DNA from: Sphingomonas taxi
GTDB lineage: Bacteria > Pseudomonadota > Alphaproteobacteria > Sphingomonadales > Sphingomonadaceae
Reading direction: 5' to 3'
Length of the DNA: 64,000 nucleotides
Assembly (NCBI GenBank): GCA_003240625.1
Contig: QFMX01000009.1
Coordinates: 62,001-126,000 of the forward strand
Positions 25,171 through 34,382 of the stretch are shown in pieces. A model generated the notes under the pieces. That model saw only the letters and a program-made list of their open reading frames with translations, was not told where the DNA came from and searched no databases. Every line of letters starts with the position of its first letter. Positions within the stretch are counted from its first letter, which is position 1. A program made the translations under genes and the position numbers.

Positions 25171-25280
25171 GGCACCACCCCGGCGGAGGCCGGGGCCCAG
25201 CTGGGAAGGTCATAATGACGGCGGGAAGGCCTGTCACAGGCGTCCCCCAATTGGGCCCCGGCCTTCGCCGGGGTGGTGCT
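25171..25280. repeat. Palindromic repeat (CACCCCGGCG class) between trpF and trpB
   Basis: The left arm GGCACCACCCCGGCGGAGGC, then CGGGGCCCAGCTGGG, pairs with the right arm CCCAATTGGGCCCCGGCCTT followed by CGCCGGGGTGGTGC. Its reverse complement matches the repeat at 52059 along both arms, so these are inverted copies of one element. The last bases overlap the trpF stop codon. Confidence 0.85.
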
Positions 25281-25914
25281 AGCGCGTGGCGACAGCTTTC
25301 AGGAACGACGCGATCCTGGTTTCGTCCTTGATACCGGGCTCGTTTTCGACTCCCGAGGATACGTCGACCAGTTCCGCCCCGGTCCGCCGGATAGCCTCCG
25401 CCACGTTGGCCGGATCGAGCCCTCCCGATAGCGCCCAGGGCAGGGGATGCTTGAACCCATCGAGCAGGTCCCAGTCGAACCGCAAGCCCATTCCGCCCGG
25501 CAATGCGGCCGAGTCCGGGGTCTTCGCGTCGTACAAGATCCGGTCGGCGACTCCGGTGAACCCGTGCGCAGCCTCCAGATCGCCGCGTGTGCGAATTGCG
25601 ACCGCGACCCAGGTCTCGATCCCGAACTTCGCGCGGATCGCGGCGGTCCGCGCGGGCGTCACCTTGTGGAGTTGCAGCACATCGAGCGCGGCCGACGCGA
25701 CCGCCTGTTCGAGCATCTCGTCCTCGGGATCGACGAACACGCCGACCTTCGCGACATGGCCCGGCACGCGTGCGGCGAGTTCGGCGGCTTTCGCGAACGT
25801 CACGTGCCGCGGCGACGCGGGGAAGAACACGAACCCGACATGGCTCGCGCCGTGCCGGATCGCCGCGTCGAGCGTCGCGGGAGTGGACAGGCCGCAGATC
25901 TTGGCGGTGGTCAT
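25279..25914 (-). CDS. trpF: Phosphoribosylanthranilate isomerase
   Basis: It isomerises phosphoribosylanthranilate in tryptophan synthesis. The 211-aa product has the family start KICGLSTPATLDAAI with its catalytic Cys. It also has GFVFFPASPRHVT, VGVFVDPEDE, LLDGFKHPLPWALSGGLDPA and the C-terminal VDVSSGVENEPGIKD with the catalytic Asp. The stop codon lies in the edge of the adjacent repeat. Confidence 0.95.
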   Translation of the reverse strand: MTTAKICGLSTPATLDAAIRHGASHVGFVFFPASPRHVTFAKAAELAARVPGHVAKVGVFVDPEDEMLEQAVASAALDVLQLHKVTPARTAAIRAKFGIETWVAVAIRTRGDLEAAHGFTGVADRILYDAKTPDSAALPGGMGLRFDWDLLDGFKHPLPWALSGGLDPANVAEAIRRTGAELVDVSSGVENEPGIKDETRIASFLKAVATR

Positions 25915-25967
25915 GGCTTTCCTTCAGTGCCTCTTGGCCAAGGGGGCGTAAACCGACTTCGCAAAAC

Positions 25968-26053
25968 GTCCGTAATCCTGACGAAAGTCAGGACCCAGAG
26001 CCATGGCGGTGAACGTTCGTTACTCTGGATCCTGACTTTCGTCAGGACGACGG
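25968..26053. repeat. Palindromic repeat (TCCTGAC class) between pyrF and trpF
   Basis: The left arm GTCCGTAATCCTGACGAAAG, then TCAGGACCCAGAG, pairs with the right arm CTCTGGATCCTGACTTTCGT followed by CAGGACGACGG. Each arm has its own inner hairpin, CCTGACGAAAGTCAGG on the left. Structure is the same as in the GTCATCCC class, though the hairpin letters differ. Confidence 0.75.
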
Positions 26054-26059
26054 AGCCGA

Positions 26060-26734
26060 CTACAGCGTCGCGCCGATCGCGCGGGCGGCGGTGTCGGGGT
26101 CTTCGGCCTGCGTGATCGGGCGGCCGACTACCAGGATCGAGGCACCCGCGTCGACCGCCTGGCGCGGTGTCACCACGCGCTTCTGGTCGCCGATCGCGCC
26201 GTCGGGCAGGCGCACGCCCGGGACCACGAAGAACCCCTTCGGCCAGATCGCCTTCGCCGCCGCGACCTCGGCGCCCGAGCAGACGATGCCGTCGACCCCC
26301 GCTTCGCGCGCCAGTTCGGTCAGCCGCGTAACCTGGTCGTGCGCGTTCCCGGTAACGCCGGTCGCCGCGAGATCGGCCGCGTCCAGGCTGGTGAGCATCG
26401 TCACCGCGATCACCTTGGTCCCGATCGGCGCCGCGGCCTTCGCATCCTCCAGCATCGCCCGTCCGCCGCTGGCATGCACCGTGAGGATCGCCGGTTCGAG
26501 CGCGCCGAGCGCCTGCACCGCCTTGGCCACCGTGTTCGGAATGTCGTGCAGCTTCAGGTCGAGAAAGATCGGCAGGCCGAATTCCGCCATCGCATGCACG
26601 CCGGGCTGGCCGTGTGCCGAGAAGAATTCGAGCCCCAGCTTGATCCCGCCGACATGATGGCGGACGCGCGCGGCGATCGCCTTCGCGCGTGCCAGATCGG
26701 GCGTGTCGAGCGCGACGTAGATCCGGTTGCTCAT
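26060..26734 (-). CDS. pyrF: Orotidine 5'-phosphate decarboxylase
   Basis: It makes UMP by decarboxylating OMP, the last step of de novo pyrimidine synthesis. The 224-aa product has YVALDTPDLARAKAI, the catalytic signature FLDLKLHDIPNTVAKAV with its Asp-Lys-Asp set, and the phosphate-binding DAGASILVVGRPITQA. Its start overlaps the upstream LapA-like gene by 4 bases. Confidence 0.96.
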   Translation of the reverse strand: MSNRIYVALDTPDLARAKAIAARVRHHVGGIKLGLEFFSAHGQPGVHAMAEFGLPIFLDLKLHDIPNTVAKAVQALGALEPAILTVHASGGRAMLEDAKAAAPIGTKVIAVTMLTSLDAADLAATGVTGNAHDQVTRLTELAREAGVDGIVCSGAEVAAAKAIWPKGFFVVPGVRLPDGAIGDQKRVVTPRQAVDAGASILVVGRPITQAEDPDTAARAIGATL

Positions 26735-27099
26735 CGCACGTCACCCGGCGGCACGGCGGCGGACGCAACGGGCGCGGTCACCGGTGCTGTCGTCATCGGC
26801 GTCGCAACCGGCGTTTCCACCGGCACGAATGCCACCGGCTCAGGCCTTGGCGTCCGCAGTTCCAGCAATTCGCGCTCGCACGTCGACAGCCGTTGCCGCA
26901 GCCGCCACCGGATCGCGTGGTTATACAGCATCGTCGGCACGAACCCGATCAGGAACGTCACGAACAGCAACAGCGGCAGGTTCACGTCGGCGATCAGCCC
27001 ACCCCACAGCTGGATCTGGACGGCGTTCCAGTTGCTTATGGTGAACACTGCGGCGACGAACGCCAGCAGGCACCAGAACAGGATTTTCAGGAACTGCAT
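26731..27099 (-). CDS. LapA-domain membrane protein
   Basis: A small inner-membrane protein with the LapA/DUF1049 pattern. It has two hydrophobic segments, about residues 5-21 (ILFWCLLAFVAAVFTI) and 42-60 (PLLLFVTFLIGFVPTMLYN), with SNWNAVQIQLWGG between them. A cytoplasmic basic helix and a Pro/Val/Thr-rich tail follow. LapA-type proteins are linked to lipopolysaccharide assembly in E. coli; the role here is unproven. It is the first gene of the pyrF-trp run and overlaps pyrF by 4 bases. Confidence 0.82.
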   Translation of the reverse strand: MQFLKILFWCLLAFVAAVFTISNWNAVQIQLWGGLIADVNLPLLLFVTFLIGFVPTMLYNHAIRWRLRQRLSTCERELLELRTPRPEPVAFVPVETPVATPMTTAPVTAPVASAAVPPGDVR

Positions 27100-27204
27100 G
27101 CGGCGACCCTCTATTGTGCCCCAGTCGCGCCGAAACGCGGTTGGAAACGCAGAGCTACCGCCACATCGGCGTTTTGGCCAGTCTTCTGCCGAGCAAGAGG
27201 GGCT

Positions 27205-29493
27205 TTAGCCGATCTCGGTCCGCAACTGCGCGATCAGCGGCAGGATCGCGGTCAGCCGCGGTTCCTCCTCGTCGAGGATCGCGAGGAACGCCGCCCGCTT
27301 GATCGCCGCGACCCGCCCCGGCTTCATCCGCACGGTCTGCGGCAATGTCGAGACGGTGATGTCGATCATCCGCTCCGATCCGTGCAGCCGCCCCCAGAGA
27401 TAGTCGTTCTCGCGGTAGGCGCGGCTAAAGAACGCACCGAACGTGCCGAACTGGATCCCCTTCAACGTCGCCTCCGCGCCGCCGGATCGGATCGCGGTTG
27501 CATCGTCGGGTGCGATCCGGTTGACCTTGATCGGGTCGAACTCGTCGAGCCCCTCGCCCTGCAACAGCGGCAGCGTCGCGGTGTCGAAATACGGAAAGCC
27601 CAGATAGGCGAGTAGCAACGTCCGCCGTGCAGGCTTGGCGAGTGCGGCGAACGCTTCCGCCAGCCGCTGGTCGGTTTCTGCATCGAGCCGCTCCAGATCG
27701 AACGTCCGCCCCAGCGTCTCGAGCACCGCGGTCGCATCGCCCTTCATCGCGCGCACCGCATCGTGCATCCCGGCATGCATCTCGCCGCGCAGCCGATCCA
27801 GATACGGCGACAGCGATTCATAGATCGCGTCGCGCATCGGCGCGAGCTCGGGCTCGTCGGCGGCGGTTTCCACTTCCGACAGCCGCCGCGCCATCAGCCG
27901 CAGCCGACGGATGCGAAAGCCGATGTCGAAGGTCCGCAGAAACGCGATCGACGCCGGGCTGGCACCGTTTGCGAAGCCCGCCCCGAGCTGGTCCGCGCCC
28001 GTCGCCGCGACCCGCGCGACGATCGCGGCGCGGATCTGCACCAGCCGCCGCGGGCTGTGATGCCGTCCCGCATCGTACAACAGGCTCGCGATCGTCTCGA
28101 TCACCGCGCTCCGCTTCAGATGCCCGTACGCGACGAACCCATAGCCCGAACTCGCCGCCGCGGCCTTCTGCGCCCGCCGCCGCCATGCGATCAGTCGCGG
28201 CGCGGTCGGGCGATCGAGGAACAGCGTGTGGCCGAACAGCGATTCGACGTCGGCCTCCACCTCCGGCCGGATCGCGGTGACGATCCCGCGCATCCGGTCG
28301 ATCCGCGCCGAGCGCGCGGCGATCGCCTCCAGATTGTCGCGGATCGGTTGCTGGCGCGGAATGTCGCTGATCGCGCCGATTATCGTCTGGAAGAACCCGG
28401 GCGTGCCTTCGCCGCGATTGAGCCGCAGCTTGATGCCGGGCGAGGGGTCGATGTAGATGAACCGCCGGTCGATCTGACGGCGTGCCGGGCGTTCCTTCAG
28501 CGCGTCGAGCGCCGGCCGGAACGGCGCATTGGCAAGCACCGAGCCGTCGATCAGCACCGCGCTCTCCGCCGCGTTGGCCGCAGTATGACGGGGCAGCACG
28601 CGCGCGAGGAAGCCGCTGCGGCCCGGCCACGCGATCTTCCGCTGCTCCAGTACGCCGTCCAGTTCGGCGACCGTGAACGGCGGAAACGCGCCGGGAAAGC
28701 TCGACGTCGCGCGCGCCGCGAACGCCAGTTCCGCGCGCGGTGCGAGTGTCTCGGTCGCGCCGCCATGGTCGGTGAAGTCGACCACCAGCCGGTGCTCGGT
28801 CTCGACCACCTCGGCGGGAGAATTGAGCTGCAGCCGCTCGGGATGCCCGGAGAAATCGGTCACCGTCACGAACAGGTCTAATGGCTGGCCTGGCGGCAAC
28901 AGCCGCGGCCCGCGATCGCTCGCGCCCATCGCATCGAACGCATCGAGCAGCAGGTTGGTGAAGGTCTTCCCCCCGAACGGCGGCTCGAACCAGCGCGACC
29001 GGATGAAATGCGACAGCTTGGTCCGGACCTCCTCGCGCGTCGGCTCGTCGAGCGCATCGACCTTGTCCGTGCTCCGCCCCGCCGCCATCCATGCGAGCGG
29101 CATGGCCCATGCCTTCGAAAAGCGCGATTTCGGTGCCGCCTCGGTATCGATCAGCGCCTCGACATCGGCCGACGTCATCCACAGGTCGGTCAGCGGGTCG
29201 AGGCTCTGTCCGGTCGCGATCGCCTGCGCGAGGAAGATGCCGTTGATCCCGCCCGCACTCGCGCCGGCGATGATGTCGGCCAGCACGCGCACCCGGATCG
29301 CGGCGTGGTCTTCGATCTCCTGGAGCAGGGCATGATACACGCCCTGGCTGCCGCCCTTCGGCGCCTCGCCGTCGTGGAACGCGCGGCTAGCGCAGACGAG
29401 GCGCCAGATTTCCTTGGTGATCCCGTGCATGTAGACCGCCAGGCTGATCCCGCCATAGCAGACGAGCGCCAGCCGCAGTTCCTTCTCGCGCAT
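27205..29493 (-). CDS. Patatin-like phospholipase, long bacterial form
   Basis: Predicted lipid acyl hydrolase of 762 aa. The N-terminal patatin domain has GGISLAVYMHGITKEIW, the serine elbow in IIAGASAGGINGIFLAQA (Ser79), and the catalytic Asp motif IDGSVLANAPFRPAL. The long C-terminal half is helical and resembles the DUF3376 part of the long patatin-related proteins. No signal peptide is seen, so it is probably cytoplasmic or membrane-associated. The substrate is unknown. An EEP hydrolase gene lies 35 bases upstream on the same strand. Confidence 0.87.
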   Translation of the reverse strand: MREKELRLALVCYGGISLAVYMHGITKEIWRLVCASRAFHDGEAPKGGSQGVYHALLQEIEDHAAIRVRVLADIIAGASAGGINGIFLAQAIATGQSLDPLTDLWMTSADVEALIDTEAAPKSRFSKAWAMPLAWMAAGRSTDKVDALDEPTREEVRTKLSHFIRSRWFEPPFGGKTFTNLLLDAFDAMGASDRGPRLLPPGQPLDLFVTVTDFSGHPERLQLNSPAEVVETEHRLVVDFTDHGGATETLAPRAELAFAARATSSFPGAFPPFTVAELDGVLEQRKIAWPGRSGFLARVLPRHTAANAAESAVLIDGSVLANAPFRPALDALKERPARRQIDRRFIYIDPSPGIKLRLNRGEGTPGFFQTIIGAISDIPRQQPIRDNLEAIAARSARIDRMRGIVTAIRPEVEADVESLFGHTLFLDRPTAPRLIAWRRRAQKAAAASSGYGFVAYGHLKRSAVIETIASLLYDAGRHHSPRRLVQIRAAIVARVAATGADQLGAGFANGASPASIAFLRTFDIGFRIRRLRLMARRLSEVETAADEPELAPMRDAIYESLSPYLDRLRGEMHAGMHDAVRAMKGDATAVLETLGRTFDLERLDAETDQRLAEAFAALAKPARRTLLLAYLGFPYFDTATLPLLQGEGLDEFDPIKVNRIAPDDATAIRSGGAEATLKGIQFGTFGAFFSRAYRENDYLWGRLHGSERMIDITVSTLPQTVRMKPGRVAAIKRAAFLAILDEEEPRLTAILPLIAQLRTEIG

Positions 29494-29528
29494 TCCACAT
29501 CCTCGTCCGGGTATCGATTATGTATCGA

Positions 29529-30236
29529 TTATAGAGCCAAGGCCTTCGGTTCCAGTATAGCCCATATCGGCAGGTGATCCGATGCCTTCCGCGCGGCGGG
29601 GCTCGCATGCACGCCGCATTCGACGACGTCGAGTTCACGCGAGACCATGATCCGGTCGAGCCGCGCGACCGCCCGCCGCGAATGGAAACTCGCCCCCGTA
29701 TCGGCAAACGCATAGTCACGTCCGAAATCGCGTAGGCATCCGGCGCCTGCGCTCCATTCGTTGAGGTCGCCCATCATCACGGTCGGATGCCGGTGCGCGC
29801 AGGTATCGACGTGGTTCATGATCGCTGCCGCCTGCTTGCGCCGCCAAAGCCCCGACAGATCGAGATGCATGCCGAGCACGCGGATCGTACCGCCGGCGAG
29901 TTGCACGTCCGCCATCACCGCCCCGCGCGGTTCCAGCGCCGGCAGGTGCAGCGGTTCGCTGGCGATCACGCGCGCCGATTTGCGGACCAGGATGACGTTG
30001 CCGTGCCACCCCATGCTGAGCGCGCGGAGGCCGAAATCGACCGGCTTCCAGTCGCTGTGTTCTTCCAGCAGATGATGCGGCAAGACGCACGCCTTGGCGC
30101 CGAACCGTCGGTCCGCCTCCTGCAACGCGATTACATCCGCGTCGATCTCGCGCAGAACCTCGACCACGCGCTCGGGGTTGCGCCGACGGTCGAGCCCGAT
30201 GCCCTTGTGGATATTGTAGCTGGCGACCTTGATCAT
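29529..30236 (-). CDS. Endonuclease/exonuclease/phosphatase family protein
   Basis: Metal-dependent hydrolase of the EEP fold, 235 aa, with no signal peptide. The fold's marks are present: Asn in KVASYNIHKGIG, Glu in VIALQEADRRFG, the GDLNEW loop and the C-terminal SDHLPIWA His. It could act on a nucleic acid or a phosphodiester; substrate cannot be told. It is upstream of the patatin-like gene and probably co-transcribed with it. Confidence 0.88.
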   Translation of the reverse strand: MIKVASYNIHKGIGLDRRRNPERVVEVLREIDADVIALQEADRRFGAKACVLPHHLLEEHSDWKPVDFGLRALSMGWHGNVILVRKSARVIASEPLHLPALEPRGAVMADVQLAGGTIRVLGMHLDLSGLWRRKQAAAIMNHVDTCAHRHPTVMMGDLNEWSAGAGCLRDFGRDYAFADTGASFHSRRAVARLDRIMVSRELDVVECGVHASPAARKASDHLPIWAILEPKALAL

Positions 30237-30324
30237 GCGTGGGCCCTATAACGCCGTCCGCGCGACCGCGGTTGCACGTTACGGTGACGATCCAACCGTT
30301 TCCCGTCCCGTCCCGGCGCATCTT

Positions 30325-32679
30325 TCATAGTCCGATCGCCAGCCTCAGCGTGATCGCGCGCGGGCGGATCGGCACGGTCTGCGTGGTAGTCGCCAGCGTG
30401 AACGGATTGCCGAACCCGAAGCTGTTGCCGCGACCATCGAGCAGATTGTCGACATCGATCGACCAGTGCCGCGGACCGTCGTCCAGCGTCACGCCGGCGC
30501 CGACCGTCGCATAGTCTCCCGCGGGCCGATCGAGCAGGGGGTCGAAGCTCAGCCGCGTCTGGCCGATATAGCGGGCCGTGAGATAGCCGCTCGCCGGCAT
30601 CCCGATCAGCGAGAACCGCCGCGTGACACCCAACCGCGCCGAGTAATCGGGAACGACCGGCAAGCGGCGATCGTCCTGCGCCGCGCGGTCGCTTGCCGGC
30701 GATGTCAGCCGCGCGCGCTGGATCGTGGTGCCGAAGTCGATCGTGTAGGGCCGTGCGTCGAACCGCCCGCCGAACTCCACACCGTAATTGGTGGCGTTCC
30801 CCGCATCGACCGTCCCGAACAATCCGTCCGATCCGACCACGTCGCTGCGCAGATGTTCCCAGATCGATCCGAAGATCGCACCGCTCAAGCTCAGCCGATC
30901 GTTCAGCCCGCGGATGCGCCAGCCCAGTTCGAGGCTTTGCAACTCGTCGCCGGGGATGCGCTGTTGGTTGCTGATCGACGCCCGGGTTACGCCTGCCGGC
31001 CGAATCGCGCTGGCGTAGCGCAGCCAGATCATCCCGACGTCGTCCCGATGCCAGCTGAGCGTGCCGCTGGGGGTAACGCCCAGCTTGGTGGTGCTCTGCT
31101 CGTCGGGGCCCTGCTGCTCGATGTCGTTCACGGTCACGAATCCGCGCAGGCCGATCTTCAGATCGAGCGCGGACGACAGACGCTGCGTGCCCTCCGCGAA
31201 CATCGCGGCTTCGAACACCGCCTCCTTGTCGTCGCGCCCGAGCACGTTGCCGGCGTCCGACTCGAAGCGCCCCTTAAGGCGAGTGGTCGCATGCAGGATC
31301 GACGCGCCGACGATCCACGGATGGCGCGCGGTCGGATCGCTCAGCCGGACTTCCTGTGTCAGCAGGCGGATCGCGCGATCCTCGACATAGGCGACCGGCG
31401 CGATCGTCCCGAGCGCGCCGGCCATGATGCTCGCGTCGTATGTGCTGCCGAATTCATGCGATACGATCGAGGTGGTGGACTGCGCGTCGAGGCTGCCGAT
31501 CGGGCCGTGCACATCGAGCGATGCCGAAAGGAAGTCGTTGTCCTGCGGCTCGGCGATCGCGGTGCTGCGCGACAGCCCTCCGGTCGCATATTGGCTGTCG
31601 CGGGCTTCGATCGACTGCGCGATGCCGCTAGCGGTCGCGGTCCAGCCATCGCCGATCGCCCAGCGTAGCGCGATGCGCCCGCCGCTGCGCCCGGTGCGGT
31701 TGACGTCGCGCTTGCCCCGGCCGGTATCGTTGATCCAGCCGGGCATCGTCTCGGTCCAGCCCGACGCGCGTAACGCCAGCGTGCCGGTCACGATCGGCAG
31801 GTTCAGAACGCCCTCGAACGCGCCGCCGAACGCGCCGTTGTTGATCCCCGTCACCTCGCCCGCAACGCTGCCAGAGGCCTGGTCTAGGTCGGGTGCGGTG
31901 GTGACGATCCGGATGACGCCGCCCAGCGCCCCGGTGCCGTACAGCGTGCCCTGGGGCCCTCGGAGGATCTCGACGCGGTCGATGTCGACCATCCGGAGAT
32001 CGGGATCGGGCGAGGAGTAACCGATGCGGGCGTCGTCCAGATACAGGCTGACGAGCGACTGGCTGGTGCCGTTGAACGCGCTGTCGGCGACGCCGCGCAG
32101 GAAGATGCGGTCGCGACCGGGGCCGAGATTGGTCGAGAACGCGCCATCGGTGGTCGCGAGCAGATCGACCAGGCCGCGCTTACCGGCAAGGCGGTCGAGC
32201 GCACGGCCGCCGAGGATGCTGATCGATGCGGGTAGATCGGAGAGGCGTTCGTCGCGCTTGCTGGCGGTGACGATGATATCGCCGCCGTCGACGATCGGCG
32301 GTGCAGCCGGCCGTGCACGGGCCGTACGAGGGGGCAGGGGCTCGATCCGCCAGGTCGTCGCATCAATGCGGACCGCGTGCAGTCGCGTCCCCGCCAGCAG
32401 CCGCTTCAGCGCGTCCGCGACATCGCGCGCGCGCGTGATCCTCGGCGTCGGCGTATCGGGCAGGACGCCAGCCATGCCGATCGAGATGCCGGTCTGGCGG
32501 GCCAGCGAATCGAGCGCAGCGTGGAGCGATCCGGCGGGGATGACGATCGCCCGTAGCGGGTCGGTGCGCGCCGCCTCAGCGTGAGCCGGTACGCTCGATA
32601 TGGACGACGCCATCAGCGCGGCGCAGGCGTAGCGGCAACACCGCGCGAAGCTGATCGAGAAGCCGCGATCCGTCGCCAA
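30325..32679 (-). CDS. TonB-dependent receptor with N-terminal STN signalling domain
   Basis: Outer-membrane transporter of the FecA type, which takes up a chelated metal or other ligand and signals to FecR. A signal peptide (cut near VPAHA-EA) precedes an STN domain at about residues 40-115 (SLHAALDSLARQTGISIGMA). A plug domain follows with DRVEILRGPQGTLYGTGALG. The beta-barrel ends ITLRLAIGL with a terminal Leu. The start is TTG at 32679, within fecR; an ATG at 32613 would cut into the signal peptide. Ligand unknown. Confidence 0.88.
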   Translation of the reverse strand: MATDRGFSISFARCCRYACAALMASSISSVPAHAEAARTDPLRAIVIPAGSLHAALDSLARQTGISIGMAGVLPDTPTPRITRARDVADALKRLLAGTRLHAVRIDATTWRIEPLPPRTARARPAAPPIVDGGDIIVTASKRDERLSDLPASISILGGRALDRLAGKRGLVDLLATTDGAFSTNLGPGRDRIFLRGVADSAFNGTSQSLVSLYLDDARIGYSSPDPDLRMVDIDRVEILRGPQGTLYGTGALGGVIRIVTTAPDLDQASGSVAGEVTGINNGAFGGAFEGVLNLPIVTGTLALRASGWTETMPGWINDTGRGKRDVNRTGRSGGRIALRWAIGDGWTATASGIAQSIEARDSQYATGGLSRSTAIAEPQDNDFLSASLDVHGPIGSLDAQSTTSIVSHEFGSTYDASIMAGALGTIAPVAYVEDRAIRLLTQEVRLSDPTARHPWIVGASILHATTRLKGRFESDAGNVLGRDDKEAVFEAAMFAEGTQRLSSALDLKIGLRGFVTVNDIEQQGPDEQSTTKLGVTPSGTLSWHRDDVGMIWLRYASAIRPAGVTRASISNQQRIPGDELQSLELGWRIRGLNDRLSLSGAIFGSIWEHLRSDVVGSDGLFGTVDAGNATNYGVEFGGRFDARPYTIDFGTTIQRARLTSPASDRAAQDDRRLPVVPDYSARLGVTRRFSLIGMPASGYLTARYIGQTRLSFDPLLDRPAGDYATVGAGVTLDDGPRHWSIDVDNLLDGRGNSFGFGNPFTLATTTQTVPIRPRAITLRLAIGL

Positions 32680-33556
32680 TCGTCAAAACCCCGGAGAAAC
32701 TCAGTCCGGCGGCGGACGGATCGACCACCAGCGGGGTGCGTGCATACCGCGATATGTCCGCGACAACCAGCGTCAACGGCGCACCGTCATAGTCGAGGCG
32801 GCCATCGGTCCAGTCCGCCACCGATGTCGGGGCGACCTCGCGGCGTTCGGCGATCCCGGTCGCGGGGTCGATGTCGAGCCGCTGACCGGCCACGAGCGTC
32901 GTCGGCGCGCTGCCGTCCGCGGTATGCGGCGCGACACTGACGCTGCCCTGTGCCACCGCGACCGAAATCCGCCCCTGTGCGCTGACCACGGCAAAGCGCG
33001 TGCCGATATCGCGGACGTCATAGCCGCCCGCCCGCACGATCAGCGTTCGCGAGGGATGGTGGCGGACCGAGAAGCTCGCCGCACCGTCCGCGACTTCGAT
33101 CAGCGGAGTCGTGCCACCCGACACCGAGACCCGCGATCCGCGATCAAGCCGCATCGCGCTGCCATCGGCGAGCGTGACCGCGCGGGTCTCGCCGACGCCG
33201 GTCGCATAGGTCTGCACGCTGTCGTCCGGCCCGGTGAGCGTCGGCGCAACGAGCAACACTGCGAGGCCTGCGGCGAGCGCGCCGCCCGTGCCTGCGGCCA
33301 GCCAGCGCCAGCGGGTCGGGCGCGCGACCGGCGCGACATCGGCTGCGCTGTCGTCGTTCGCCGGCAGCAATGCGGCGATCGCGGGGGCGGCGGCGCCGAT
33401 CTCCGCATCGAGCAGTGCGATCGAATCATAGGCGGCGCGGTGCGACGGATCGGCCTCGAGCCAGTCGCCGAAGCCAGCCCAATCCATGTCGGGCGCGTCG
33501 ATCCGCGCGTGCCAGGCGGCGGCGACGTCGATCGGATCCTGGGTCGTTGCATCCAT
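32576..33556 (-). CDS. FecR-type anti-sigma factor
   Basis: Inner-membrane regulator that relays the receiver's ligand state to the sigma factor. It has a cytoplasmic N-terminal domain (DPIDVAAAWHARIDAPDMDW, then DWLEADPSHRAAYD), a membrane segment near residues 90-110, and a periplasmic FecR domain with LADGSAMRLDRGSRVSV and SFSVRHHPSRTLIVRAGGYD. The ATG at 33556 has GAGGG 7 bases upstream; a GTG codon precedes it directly. The 3' end overlaps the receptor gene by about 100 bases. Confidence 0.9.
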   Translation of the reverse strand: MDATTQDPIDVAAAWHARIDAPDMDWAGFGDWLEADPSHRAAYDSIALLDAEIGAAAPAIAALLPANDDSAADVAPVARPTRWRWLAAGTGGALAAGLAVLLVAPTLTGPDDSVQTYATGVGETRAVTLADGSAMRLDRGSRVSVSGGTTPLIEVADGAASFSVRHHPSRTLIVRAGGYDVRDIGTRFAVVSAQGRISVAVAQGSVSVAPHTADGSAPTTLVAGQRLDIDPATGIAERREVAPTSVADWTDGRLDYDGAPLTLVVADISRYARTPLVVDPSAAGLSFSGVLTIGDGSRLLDQLRAVLPLRLRRADGVVHIERTGSR

Positions 33557-33655
33557 CACGGCACCCTCGTTCCGAGCGGATGCCCCCCGCTCGTGTCATA
33601 CCCGCTCGTGTCATAGACGCCGCCCCGCGCCCGCGACCGCAGTCCGGCGCGAAAA

Positions 33656-34171
33656 TCAATCATTTAACGCCTTTCTGAGATGACGAAGTGCGACGGCGAT
33701 ATGCTTTTCGACCGCGCTTCGGCTGATCCCGAACTCGGCGGCGATATCGGCGTGGGACAGGCCATCGATCTTGTGGCGGCGAAACACGCGCATCGCGCCT
33801 TCGGGCGGGCCGGCGAGTGCGGCGGCGAGTTGCGCGATCCGCTGTCGTCCGGCGACCGCATCGAATGCCGACGGCGCATCGTCGATCGCCTCGCCCCCCG
33901 CGGCCATCCCGGCCGTCGCCGTCGCCGTTATCGTCGTCGTCGCCTCGACATAGCCGCTGTCGCGACGGGCACGGCGCCCGTTTGCACGGACCCGGTCGAG
34001 CACGATGTTCATGCCGATGCGGTGCAGATAGGCGACCGGATTGGCGATCGGGCCGGCCACCGGCTCGGCGATATGCAGCCAGATTTCCTGGACGACGTCC
34101 TCGGCCTCCGCGACGCTGCCCGTCCGCCCGGTGAAGAACCGGACGAGTTGCGGGCGATGTGCCGCGAGCAC
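33656..34171 (-). CDS. ECF RNA polymerase sigma factor, FecI-like
   Basis: An extracytoplasmic-function sigma factor, 171 aa. Region 2 has EAEDVVQEIWLHIAE, and region 4 has VFRRHKIDGLSHADIAAEFG with SRSAVEKHIAVALRHLRKAL. The GTG at 34171 is the first in-frame start; an unusual Ala/Thr-rich linker (about residues 75-95) joins the two regions. Order sigma-FecR-receptor on one strand is the classic cell-surface signalling set, about 100 bases from FecR. Confidence 0.9.
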   Translation of the reverse strand: MLAAHRPQLVRFFTGRTGSVAEAEDVVQEIWLHIAEPVAGPIANPVAYLHRIGMNIVLDRVRANGRRARRDSGYVEATTTITATATAGMAAGGEAIDDAPSAFDAVAGRQRIAQLAAALAGPPEGAMRVFRRHKIDGLSHADIAAEFGISRSAVEKHIAVALRHLRKALND

Positions 34172-34382
34172 CGCCGACAGGCCGGCAGGCTGAAGGGCGT
34201 CGGCGTCGGCTACGGCTTGGCTCCGAAAGTCATGCGCCGCGTATTGCCCGCTGCCCGCTGGGAAGTCGCGTCCGAAATGTCGCGAGGCTTGGGGGAATAG
34301 CCCGCGCAGACAGGCGCGAGACGGAGGTTATGGGAGCGGCAGGGATCCGTCGCGCCGGTACCGGAGCGCAGGCCGGCGGCGA

